This document shows positions 42,260-49,678 of a stretch of 49,678 nt of DNA, in pieces; positions within the stretch are counted from its first letter, which is position 1, and every line of letters starts with the position of its first letter. Both the position numbers and the translations under genes were made by a program. The notes beneath the pieces are model-generated. The model did no database searches, was not told the origin of the DNA, and saw nothing but the letters and a program-made list of their open reading frames with translations. This DNA comes from CAYGHE01 sp964349805 (lineage in GTDB: Bacteria > Patescibacteriota > Saccharimonadia > Saccharimonadales > Saccharimonadaceae): NCBI GenBank assembly GCA_964349805.1, contig CAYGHE010000006.1:1-49678 (forward strand), in the 5' to 3' direction.

Positions 42260-44023
42260 CTAAGCAGTATCGGCTGTTACCCGGTTTACCTCTTCTATGG
42301 TTGTTATTCCCTGCAAAACCTTTAGGTATCCGTCTTGACGCATAGTAACCATGCCTTGTTGTTGCGCTTTGCGCTGTATCTCGGAGCTTGTAGCGTGAGA
42401 TACGATTAGGTTCTGGATTTCTTCATTCACATCCATAACCTCATATAAACCGGCGCGTCCGCTATAACCTCTGGGTGTTTGCGGAGTATCGACACCCTTA
42501 ACCAAAGTATAAGCGTTTTGTCCCGCGAGGGGAAGGTCTTTATATCCTAAATCTTGTGAAATTCTGGCTACGTCAGCAGAAGTCTGAGGCAGCAAGTGCC
42601 CCACTGTCGTTAAAATATTTTGCGTTTCTATGGGGTTAGATTGGTAAGTTTCGCGCTTGGGTGAAACACGGCGCACTAAACGTTGGCCTATTATGGTGTT
42701 AACTGTGCTAGCTATTAAAAATGGTTCGATACCCATGTCCAATAAACGAGGTAAAACTCCTGCGGCACTATTGGTGTGCAATGTGCTAAAAACTAAATGT
42801 CCCGTCAGGGCAGCTTGAACGGCCAGATTAGCAGTTTCGCTGTCACGAATCTCTCCAACCATCACTATATCGGGGTCTTGACGCAAGATAGAACGCAATC
42901 CACTAGCGAAAGTTAGACCAACATCTGGATTAACTTGTATTTGGTTTACACCGTTTATTTTGTATTCGACAGGGTCTTCGAGCGTAACTATATTAACGCT
43001 GTCGTCTTTGATTTCTTGTATCAAGGCATACAAACTGGTTGACTTACCGCTTCCAGTTGGGCCAGAAGTTAGGATCATACCATTAGGACGTCGAATACCT
43101 TTTTTGATCGCTCTGAGAGCTCTTCCCGCATAACCCATCTGCTCCAAATCAAAAGTGTTACCAGTTTTATCTAGTAAACGAATAACCACTTGTTCACCCC
43201 AAACCACGGGGCTAATAGCAATACGTAAGTCAACCTCTTTGCTGGCCACCTTAACGGTAAACTGACCGTCTTGCGGGGTTCTATGTTCGTCTATCTTGAG
43301 ATTGGATAAAATTTTTATTCGACTTACTAAAGCAGGTTCTATGCTTTTAGGCAGTTGCATTATCTCTCTCAACACTCCATCAACTCGACAACGTATCTTT
43401 AGTGAGCCTTCCAGAGGTTCAACATGAACGTCACTGGCACGTGACTTTACGGCGTACTCTAAAATTGTGCTCAAGGCTTTACTGATTGGTGAATCCTGAA
43501 CTATAGTTTTGACTTCGCGATCGGCGTCTTGTTTAGCTTCTACCTGGCTAGCTTCAGCTGCCTCATCAACGCTCGACAAGTCTGTCCTATATTGTTCTAG
43601 GACATGCCTGACGCCGTCTTCCGAGGCCATAAAGACTTTCAGCGGACGCTCAATTCGATTAGATAGATAATCAACCGCTTGAACATTATTCGCATCTATC
43701 ATTGCTACAGCTAAACGGTTCTGCACTTCAGCTAAAGGCACGGCCATAAAGCGTTCGGCGATATCTTCTGGTAACAAGTTAAGTATATTTTGATCAATGA
43801 TACTGTTCGTTAAATTTACATACGGCACACCCGAAACTTGGGCTATAGCATGGGTAAGTAACTCGTCATCAACTATATTCTGCTCTGTTAACCAACCAAG
43901 TAGAGGTTTATTGGCCTTGGTGGCCGCAGCCTGCGCCTCACCAAGCACGCTTTCGCTTATCAGGCCCTCTTCTATTAAAAGGCTGATTAGTTTATCCTGT
44001 ATGTCGCTAGTAAGAAGCGCCAT
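42260..44023 (-). CDS. pilB: Pilus extension ATPase
   Basis: A 587-aa ATPase of the GspE/PilB family that drives pilus assembly. An MshEN-like N-terminal domain (1-145) is followed by the RASDVHVE box (195-202), Walker A GPTGSGKS (321-328) and Walker B IVMVGEIRD (386-394). The zinc tetracysteine motif usually found after QRLVRR (447-452) is missing: the sequence goes on VSPKRE with no Cys. It is 24 nt upstream of pilT. Confidence 0.95.
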   Translation of the reverse strand: MALLTSDIQDKLISLLIEEGLISESVLGEAQAAATKANKPLLGWLTEQNIVDDELLTHAIAQVSGVPYVNLTNSIIDQNILNLLPEDIAERFMAVPLAEVQNRLAVAMIDANNVQAVDYLSNRIERPLKVFMASEDGVRHVLEQYRTDLSSVDEAAEASQVEAKQDADREVKTIVQDSPISKALSTILEYAVKSRASDVHVEPLEGSLKIRCRVDGVLREIMQLPKSIEPALVSRIKILSNLKIDEHRTPQDGQFTVKVASKEVDLRIAISPVVWGEQVVIRLLDKTGNTFDLEQMGYAGRALRAIKKGIRRPNGMILTSGPTGSGKSTSLYALIQEIKDDSVNIVTLEDPVEYKINGVNQIQVNPDVGLTFASGLRSILRQDPDIVMVGEIRDSETANLAVQAALTGHLVFSTLHTNSAAGVLPRLLDMGIEPFLIASTVNTIIGQRLVRRVSPKRETYQSNPIETQNILTTVGHLLPQTSADVARISQDLGYKDLPLAGQNAYTLVKGVDTPQTPRGYSGRAGLYEVMDVNEEIQNLIVSHATSSEIQRKAQQQGMVTMRQDGYLKVLQGITTIEEVNRVTADTA

Positions 44024-44032
44024 AATTCATCC

Positions 44033-44308
44033 TTACGGAGTATCCGATTGTTGTGTTTCGCTATCCTCTGAATCCTCAGCTGTTCCCTGCCCTGTACCAT
44101 TAATTTGGATTTGGACAGATGGGTTTATGGCATCTTCATTAAAGATATCAGGATTAGGTTCTTCTACGTATGCCTCTATTTTATCTACAGTTTTGACGGT
44201 GGCTGAGCCAGTATAGACATCTCCGAATATACCGCGGGCCACAAAATACGCTACCAAAACACTGGTAGAGGCTATTAAAATTATCATTGCTATGTCAGTT
44301 TTTTTCAT
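44033..44308 (-). CDS. Small single-helix protein in the PilP position
   Basis: A 91-aa protein with one N-terminal membrane helix (about 6-28) and an acidic exterior tail rich in Glu, Asp, Gln and Ser. It sits between the PilO-like gene and pilB where many loci have pilP, but it has no lipobox and no clear PilP domain. It is coupled to the neighbour with 1 nt between. A part in the alignment complex is inferred. Confidence 0.65.
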   Translation of the reverse strand: MKKTDIAMIILIASTSVLVAYFVARGIFGDVYTGSATVKTVDKIEAYVEEPNPDIFNEDAINPSVQIQINGTGQGTAEDSEDSETQQSDTP

Positions 44309-44309
44309 T

Positions 44310-44981
44310 TTATCTTACCGTTTTCTCCGTTAGCTCTACTGATCGGGCTGGTTCGTAAAATGCTCTAGCCTGTATGCTCAATACACTATTAGCGCCCTGC
44401 CCTTCAATTCTTAGAGACAGTACGTCAATTGTGCGGATAGACCTTTCGAGATTTCTTAGCACTTGTCTGAGGGCATTTTCGTCGCCGCTTACGGAAAATC
44501 GGAATATTATTTCGCCTTGAGCGCCCGTTGGCTCAGATGCATCCTGGATGGAGCTATCTACTAACTCACCGTCTACCGATTCAACCTGTAAGGAGTTGAT
44601 GTTTATACCCGATAAAAGCTTGTTCTGTAATGACGCTCCAAGAGCCAAGGAGTTGGCGTCCGATGGCAGCGCATCAAGTATAACCCGTAGGGTTTCATCT
44701 TCAGACCTAGCTTTGGAGGCGATAAGAGCTTTGTTGGTGTCTAGAACCCTAATTTGGGCCTCTAGTTCTGCAACGTTGTTATTGTTGGCTCGCAGGGTAG
44801 CTACAGTTAGCCTTTTTTCTTCCAAGACTCTTTCGTTAAAGAGTAACATTTGGGTCAAGAATACCACCCCTACTAAGGCAAATCCGAAAACTACGGAAAC
44901 TGCAGCAACCCACAAGAACATCATGCGGTTAGCTTTGGCTATTTGGCTTCTTTTGCGCAGAGCAGCATCTTTAGGTTTCAT
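44310..44981 (-). CDS. PilO-like alignment protein
   Basis: A 223-aa protein with one membrane helix (about 22-45), a coiled coil (about 48-85: EKRLTVATLRANNNNVAELEAQIRVL) and a ferredoxin-like extracellular domain, the usual PilO layout. The start at 44981 has GGAGGTG 6 nt upstream; a GTG three codons earlier falls inside that site. It directly follows the PilN gene in the order PilM-PilN-PilO. The family call rests on order and architecture rather than motif. Confidence 0.78.
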   Translation of the reverse strand: MKPKDAALRKRSQIAKANRMMFLWVAAVSVVFGFALVGVVFLTQMLLFNERVLEEKRLTVATLRANNNNVAELEAQIRVLDTNKALIASKARSEDETLRVILDALPSDANSLALGASLQNKLLSGININSLQVESVDGELVDSSIQDASEPTGAQGEIIFRFSVSGDENALRQVLRNLERSIRTIDVLSLRIEGQGANSVLSIQARAFYEPARSVELTEKTVR

Positions 44982-44982
44982 A

Positions 44983-45711
44983 CTATTCACCTCCCTCTAT
45001 ATCGGCAGCACGATTGGTAAAGATACTTCTAGGAACACCTAGATAGGAGTCGGTTACATTACCTCTTGTATCCACGATAATTGATGCGTCTTTGGACGTT
45101 GTAGCCAGTAATTCCGGAGCATAGATAAAGCTAAGCGTGAATCTCAAAACTTTTGTACCCGATGAATCTTCTCCGTAGCTCGTGTTACTGGTACTAGCAT
45201 ACTCAGTTAATTTCACTTCTTGAGCGCTGCCGTCTTCGTCTTTGTATTTAATTTTTGCGCCTTCAATTGTCTTTTTAAATACCTCAACTGCCTCATAACT
45301 GTTCTCAGCTTGCCCTTCTATAACCACTAACCCGCTACTCACGTCAACAGACAGGGTGGATATTTGTATATGGTTTGGCGGTGGGGGTATTACGGCGTTC
45401 AATAAATCAAATATGCGTGAGCTAACTGCTTTTTCACGGTGCAAATTAGAAAGTTTTGTTAGCTGATTCTGGATAGTAAGGGTTTTGGAAAGGTCTTCCA
45501 CCTGCGACAGTTCTTCGCTACTTTTATTAATCTCATTATCACTGATGCTGCCTCTGACGGTTTGAACACCAAATACATATATAGCCAGCAGCGTTACAAT
45601 CGCCAAGGAAGCAAAACCGATAAAAATCGCTATAGTAACGACCATTGATCGAATGCGCTGAGCTTTTATAAGCTCCTGTTTGACATCTGGTACCAGGTTA
45701 ATCTCAATCAT
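44983..45711 (-). CDS. pilN: PilN-like alignment protein
   Basis: A 242-aa protein that starts MIEINLVPD, the conserved INLVP peptide by which PilN binds the groove of PilM. One membrane helix is at about 23-47, then a coiled coil and a PilN-type domain (VVIEGQAENSYEAVEVF). The start overlaps the pilM stop by 4 nt. Confidence 0.88.
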   Translation of the reverse strand: MIEINLVPDVKQELIKAQRIRSMVVTIAIFIGFASLAIVTLLAIYVFGVQTVRGSISDNEINKSSEELSQVEDLSKTLTIQNQLTKLSNLHREKAVSSRIFDLLNAVIPPPPNHIQISTLSVDVSSGLVVIEGQAENSYEAVEVFKKTIEGAKIKYKDEDGSAQEVKLTEYASTSNTSYGEDSSGTKVLRFTLSFIYAPELLATTSKDASIIVDTRGNVTDSYLGVPRSIFTNRAADIEGGE

Positions 45712-46754
45712 CGTGAGTTTCTCCTCTGTGCGAGGCCAATAACTGCGGCGAATTCATGGGCGACTGTGCCAAGGCGCTGTTGATCAGATTGCCCGACTCG
45801 TACGCGCTGCCAAGGATTAGCAGCTTCAGAAGCAATACCTGTTTTGGCTGTAACATATTCTCCAAACTGGGGAATGACCGCCGAAAATCCTGACAACAAG
45901 ATTCCGCCTACAGGAGTGTTGGGGTAACGGGTTTGGAAGAACTTAACTGATTTAATTAATTCTGTAACAAAGTTATCCAAGGTAGATTCAACAGCTCGGA
46001 ATACTTGACCCTCCAGCCTATCTGGGGCTAAACCGAACTTAAGAATAAATTGACGCGATTGGTCCTCTTGGACGTTGAGGTTTTGAGCAGCGGCTTTTAG
46101 TAATGTCTGCAATCCCATTGGTATATTGCGTATTAAACGGGGGTTGTCGTTAAAAGTAACGGCTAGATCAGTTGATTGCTCGCCAACATCTATAATTAAC
46201 CGAGCGTCCTGTATACCTGAGGGTAGTAATGAACGAACCATAGAGACAGGATCTGGTTCAGCGGCTATAACATTAAACCCTAAAGCTTCCACGAATTCTA
46301 ACCTTTCCTCGGCGTAAGCGTTAGGTGTACTAGCTAAAAGTATCTCTAGTTGCTTAGCATCGTGCAAAGACTGTCCCAGAAGAGCCCAGTCTACCTTGGT
46401 TTCCTCGCTAGCCGTAGGGATATACTGATCGGCTTGGTATTTAATCGTGCTTCTTAATTCGGCCTCTCCCATATTAGGGACGTCAATAACCGTAGTAAAC
46501 GTTTTACCAGAAGGTAATCCAATAGCTACATTTTTCTCTTTTATTCCAGCTTGTCCTACGGCAGTCATTATAACTTCACCTAAACGCCGTATGCCTTCGG
46601 CTGAACCGCTACTAGTAATTTTTTCATCAACCGGTACATATCCGTAGTGTTGCAACGTCCACCCCGAACCCGAAGGAGAAATTTGCACCACTCGCACAGC
46701 ATTGGTACCGATGTCCAGCGCAAAGAAGTTGCCCACGCCTTTTAATATTGCCAT
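45708..46754 (-). CDS. pilM: Pilus assembly ATPase-like protein PilM
   Basis: A 348-aa actin-fold protein of the cytoplasmic alignment complex. FFALDIGTNAVRVVQI is the phosphate-1 loop, VDIGEQSTDLAV-like IIDVGEQSTDLAV the phosphate-2 loop. The start is the ATG at 46754; a longer frame to 46793 would cover a strong promoter whose TATAAT ends 9 nt before this ATG. First gene of the pilM-N-O-(P)-B-T-C-pilin-D series. Confidence 0.92.
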   Translation of the reverse strand: MAILKGVGNFFALDIGTNAVRVVQISPSGSGWTLQHYGYVPVDEKITSSGSAEGIRRLGEVIMTAVGQAGIKEKNVAIGLPSGKTFTTVIDVPNMGEAELRSTIKYQADQYIPTASEETKVDWALLGQSLHDAKQLEILLASTPNAYAEERLEFVEALGFNVIAAEPDPVSMVRSLLPSGIQDARLIIDVGEQSTDLAVTFNDNPRLIRNIPMGLQTLLKAAAQNLNVQEDQSRQFILKFGLAPDRLEGQVFRAVESTLDNFVTELIKSVKFFQTRYPNTPVGGILLSGFSAVIPQFGEYVTAKTGIASEAANPWQRVRVGQSDQQRLGTVAHEFAAVIGLAQRRNSR

Positions 46755-46763
46755 ATTGTCATC

Positions 46764-46793
46764 ATTATACAGAAGCACAAGCGTTAAAAGCAA
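46764..46793 (-). promoter_or_regulatory. Promoter of the pilM operon (near-leaderless)
   Basis: Minus strand: TTGCTT (-35, 46788-46793), 18-bp spacer, TATAAT (-10, 46764-46769), 9 nt before the ATG. Predicted start near 46757, so the 5' UTR would be about 2-3 nt. Confidence 0.65.
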
Positions 46794-46808
46794 GGAGAAA
46801 GACGCTTA

Positions 46809-49091
46809 TTAGAATCTAGGAGGTAATTCAGTGGTGTATACAGTCTGTGCTCTACTTGTCTCTAATGCCCTAGCTACAGCCCATAGATAGGCGTCAGGCC
46901 TTAGATTGAACACCTCGGCTGGATCACCGCTAGAATTGCCTGATTCTGAACCCGCGGTGCGCCTAAGTAGTAGAGTTCTAGCCATAACAGGTCCATTAAC
47001 AGTCAGTGGCTGGTTGCAAATGTTCACGGAAAGGTTTGCGTCTTCATCAACAGACGAGCAAGTGTTTATTTTACCTTGACCCGTTCCACCCTTGGCTACT
47101 AGCCAAGCATCGACATTACTAACACCGCCGTCTATGTTAATATTGCGGGCAATAATTACTACTTGGGGTATATTTTCTATTTGGGTTATAGTATCACCCG
47201 CATAGGTTATATTACCCGTAATGGTTACCGTAGAATTAGGCGCATGCAAAACCACCCACCTACCCGCCTGTACATTGCCTCCAGTAATGTTAACGTTACC
47301 CGTGGCAGTGTATAGGCCTCTTAAGTTCGTATCGCCTAAATCGACGTTTGGGTTATTGCCCAGCGAAGAGACGGCCGATGTAACTGGAAAACTGGCTGCC
47401 ACGTCTGGGATTGGGGTGGACGTTTGATAATAGCCCTTGGGAGTCGTCGTGCTGCACGTCAAGCTACCTGCGCTTGTAAAGCTTAGCCTTGAAGTATTAC
47501 AGACCGTGGCTCCTTCTAAACCGGCCGAACCAGCGTACGCCGACCCCGAAGCGGTTCCAGTAATAGAACCTGTGGCAAAAATTCCATATTCTACCCAGCT
47601 ACCAAAAGTACGAGCCGTGTTGCTAACGCTTTTGACGGTCGTACTGGTTCTGACATTACTAGACGAGGAGCCTGTTTGCCCTATAAAACGGCCAACCATC
47701 AAATCCCCGCCGTGAATCTGGACTTTGGGTCGTTTACCAATAACAACGCATGCTGGAGCCGAATGTCGCCACTGATCACTGTCGTGAGCTCGTGGCTTGA
47801 CGGAAAGTGTATAGCAGACTTTAGTACCTGCAGGCAAATCGTCCATTACAGCCGTGCGCGCCGTATAGTTGTGAGTCCCTACTGGAAAACGAAATGTATT
47901 AGACGAAACCCCGCCACTACTAAACGACGCCAGGCCACAATTAGACACGCCAGCACCTACATAAAACAAACATGGTACGTTATTTGAATCATAATTACTA
48001 TATGTTGGTACGTTATTCGTCGGGGACACCCTAAAAGAATTCAATTCCCAAGCAACGTTTGTAGAGATTGTCGTACCACTATTGTGTACACTAGGATTAA
48101 CACCGATGATAGCCCCCGCCTCTACGGCGCCTGATGTATTCGTAGAAACGCTCGGCGTCAGATTAAAGTTTACACACCCACTAACTGTTCGCGTCCCTAT
48201 CAGTATCGGGGAACCAATAGCAGCACCTGCACTATTTACCTCGTAGGTATAAACTCTAATTGTGTGGGACCCACCGTCAGACACCCAACTTGATATATCT
48301 AGGTCAAATCCATGGTCACCAGGTATATTATAGGCCCTATTTACATCAGGTCTTGGTACGTCCGCGGTACCCCATATTCTTGTAGTGCCATCGACTTGTA
48401 CATGAGCCGGTAGCGAATATTCAGGACGAGCTTGGCTAAACGCCCAACCCCAGGCCTTTGTACAATTAGCGCCATCAAATATTCCAAGAACTAGTGAGGG
48501 CAAGCCTATGGATCCGCCTAGCGGATTCGCGCATTCGCGTTTGATAATATATGCCGTAGTCCCGTTAGGGTTTCTGAATCGAATTGACGGAGCAGAGCCA
48601 GAGTTGTTATGCCACACTACATCGCTTCGTATCGTACCACACGTGTTATCACTTGTTCTCACGCATGGAGTTATAGTGTTCACGCTATAGGGTAGTGTTA
48701 TATTCCAATCAATTAGCCCTGCTGCCGCATACTGTCTGACTCGAGTTTCCCAGGTATTAATTTGCGCTGTTGAAGGTGTTATGCCACAACCACTTCTTGA
48801 GTTATACCCAAGCATTGTACAAATGATAAATGAAGCGCCGACTTTCTGTTGATTAGTACCTCCTAAATAACCCTTAATCGCACCAACGAAACTATTGATA
48901 TCGCCTACTTGAATCCCTTGGCGAATGACTCGAGTACCAAAATGCGCATAATTAGTACCCGTAAAATACCCTTGCCACGCATTTAAACCATAGTTAGCAT
49001 CAGCTACTGGAGCTATAATCACTGAAAATAAAAGTACGCTTGTAAAAACACCCCCCGTAAAACCTAGTCGAGTACGCTTTACTCCTGCCAT
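46809..49091 (-). CDS. Large secreted protein of the pilus locus, candidate adhesin
   Basis: A 760-aa protein with a signal peptide (helix about 12-30, likely cut after ADA near 33). A Cys-containing N-terminal half is followed by Ig-like beta stretches (about 310-440) and a C-terminal region that looks like a right-handed repeat (NVNITGGNVQAGRWVVLHAP, VTITGNITYAGDTITQ, IIARNINIDGGVSNVDAWLV). It ends in TTELPPRF. No known family is recognised. It overlaps the upstream TPR-like gene by 13 nt and is directly upstream of pilM. A role as pilus-associated adhesin for host contact is inference. Confidence 0.72.
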   Translation of the reverse strand: MAGVKRTRLGFTGGVFTSVLLFSVIIAPVADANYGLNAWQGYFTGTNYAHFGTRVIRQGIQVGDINSFVGAIKGYLGGTNQQKVGASFIICTMLGYNSRSGCGITPSTAQINTWETRVRQYAAAGLIDWNITLPYSVNTITPCVRTSDNTCGTIRSDVVWHNNSGSAPSIRFRNPNGTTAYIIKRECANPLGGSIGLPSLVLGIFDGANCTKAWGWAFSQARPEYSLPAHVQVDGTTRIWGTADVPRPDVNRAYNIPGDHGFDLDISSWVSDGGSHTIRVYTYEVNSAGAAIGSPILIGTRTVSGCVNFNLTPSVSTNTSGAVEAGAIIGVNPSVHNSGTTISTNVAWELNSFRVSPTNNVPTYSNYDSNNVPCLFYVGAGVSNCGLASFSSGGVSSNTFRFPVGTHNYTARTAVMDDLPAGTKVCYTLSVKPRAHDSDQWRHSAPACVVIGKRPKVQIHGGDLMVGRFIGQTGSSSSNVRTSTTVKSVSNTARTFGSWVEYGIFATGSITGTASGSAYAGSAGLEGATVCNTSRLSFTSAGSLTCSTTTPKGYYQTSTPIPDVAASFPVTSAVSSLGNNPNVDLGDTNLRGLYTATGNVNITGGNVQAGRWVVLHAPNSTVTITGNITYAGDTITQIENIPQVVIIARNINIDGGVSNVDAWLVAKGGTGQGKINTCSSVDEDANLSVNICNQPLTVNGPVMARTLLLRRTAGSESGNSSGDPAEVFNLRPDAYLWAVARALETSRAQTVYTTELPPRF

Positions 49092-49630
49092 ATCCCGTTC
49101 TTCTGCAACTGCTCAATCGCATTGTCTGCCCGCGCTTTATCATCTGAATAGTAGGGATCTTCGAGATCAAGCTGTGCTATTGCTTTTTGCCAATATTGTA
49201 TCGCGAGCTCTGCGTTGCCCAGTCTGCCCGCAGACATTGCTATTATTTGACTCACAATAATACCTTCTTTAATCTTTTCCGCTTCTATACCAAAACTAAG
49301 GGCTGAATCGTAATCTTGTGCATTATAGGCAATAAAAGCCTTGTCTAAAATCAATTCTCGTTTGGTGTCGCTTGATGACTGATCTGTGATTGCTTTGTCC
49401 ATACTGGCGTATGCGCCCTCCAAATCACCCGCCCGCGCCTGCGCGCCTGCTTCGTCTGTAACGGTTGGCTCTGGGATTGAGATTGTACTATTTGGAACAG
49501 ATGGATTGTCCTCCTGGGGAATCATTCTCATAAGCCACCAGACGCCAACACCCACACCCAAAATCAAGATCGTTGCTATGCTAACGATTATTATCTTGTT
49601 TTTACGGCTGATGTTTGGTTTACTGGCCAC
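49079..49630 (-). CDS. Membrane-anchored TPR-like protein
   Basis: A 183-aa protein with one N-terminal helix (about 12-34) and two or three TPR-like helical pairs (about 60-165: ARAGDLEGAYASMDKAI, AFIAYNAQDYDSALSFGIEAEKI, LGNAELAIQYWQKAI). The start is GTG, with AGGAAAG 9 nt upstream. First gene of the locus in the window. TPRs usually bind partner proteins, so it may help the large secreted protein, whose gene it overlaps by 13 nt. Confidence 0.75.
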   Translation of the reverse strand: MASKPNISRKNKIIIVSIATILILGVGVGVWWLMRMIPQEDNPSVPNSTISIPEPTVTDEAGAQARAGDLEGAYASMDKAITDQSSSDTKRELILDKAFIAYNAQDYDSALSFGIEAEKIKEGIIVSQIIAMSAGRLGNAELAIQYWQKAIAQLDLEDPYYSDDKARADNAIEQLQKNGIWQE

Positions 49631-49678
49631 AAAAATATACTTTCCTACCAGATTAGGTAGTTATGCTACTAATATAGA

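Noticed and set aside
46755..46793. Longer pilM frame starting at 46793
   Set aside because: It covers a strong promoter, and the PilM family N-terminus begins near the ATG at 46754.

Overview
The window looks like a stretch of a small, compact genome from the Patescibacteria (CPR), most consistent with Candidatus Saccharibacteria (TM7). This is inferred from the combination of an enlarged 16S and 23S rRNA, a threonyl-tRNA synthetase without a TGS domain, a complete monoderm-type type IV pilus locus with no secretin gene, a large VirD4/VirB4-like ATPase beside a small acidic protein, standard-code reading frames, and very short intergenic gaps. No phylogenetic placement was computed.

Layout. 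1-4250: an rRNA region on the minus strand, in the order 16S, tRNA-Ala(TGC), tRNA-Ile(GAT), 23S (5' part only; the gene leaves the window). Promoter-like and terminator-like sequences lie between the genes, so 16S, the tRNAs and 23S may be separate transcripts. 4251-9213: gyrB, gyrA and a DUF212 phosphatase-like membrane protein, all minus. 9394-11550: an LPQTG surface protein and a small membrane protein, plus strand. 11593-15266: a VirD4/VirB4-like ATPase, an acidic protein and a membrane protein, minus. 15270-16495: 1.2 kb without a protein gene that holds candidate small RNAs. 16496-16906: tmRNA. 16972-19686: comM, then infC-rpmI-rplT. 19747-21300: RNase P RNA, a NUDIX-RNase HI fusion, tRNA-Pro and a 6S-like structured RNA. 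21313-27147: a site-2 protease, L28, an MBL-fold protein, a winged-helix regulator, miaA, an alkyltransferase-like protein, a HAD phosphatase and thrS. 27194-34190: five tRNA-linked or metabolic blocks (tRNA-Val, a 41-aa protein, a glycosyltransferase, tRNA-Thr, tRNA-Asp, superoxide dismutase, a PpiC-like protein, a PH-domain protein, tRNA-Arg, ndk, uppP). 34238-35158: a Xer recombinase. 35178-49630: the type IV pilus locus.

How the genes fit together. The pilus locus holds the motor ATPases (PilB, PilT), platform (PilC), alignment proteins (PilM, PilN, PilO-like), prepilin peptidase (PilD), four prepilin-like proteins plus a PilX-like protein, and a 760-aa secreted protein that is a candidate adhesin. 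With ComM elsewhere in the window, this fits surface attachment, twitching and DNA uptake in an organism that lives on a host cell. The rest is mostly housekeeping: gyrase, translation, tRNA modification, stable RNAs.

The most unusual signals are regulatory and RNA-level. At least nine genes have a -10 hexamer ending only 6-9 nt before the start codon, which predicts leaderless mRNAs. infC starts with AUC. The tmRNA tag frame is long and ends in Arg-Val rather than Ala-Ala. A strong promoter and terminator frame a roughly 98-nt RNA with no AUG at 16381-16478. Three more structured-RNA candidates have no assigned family.
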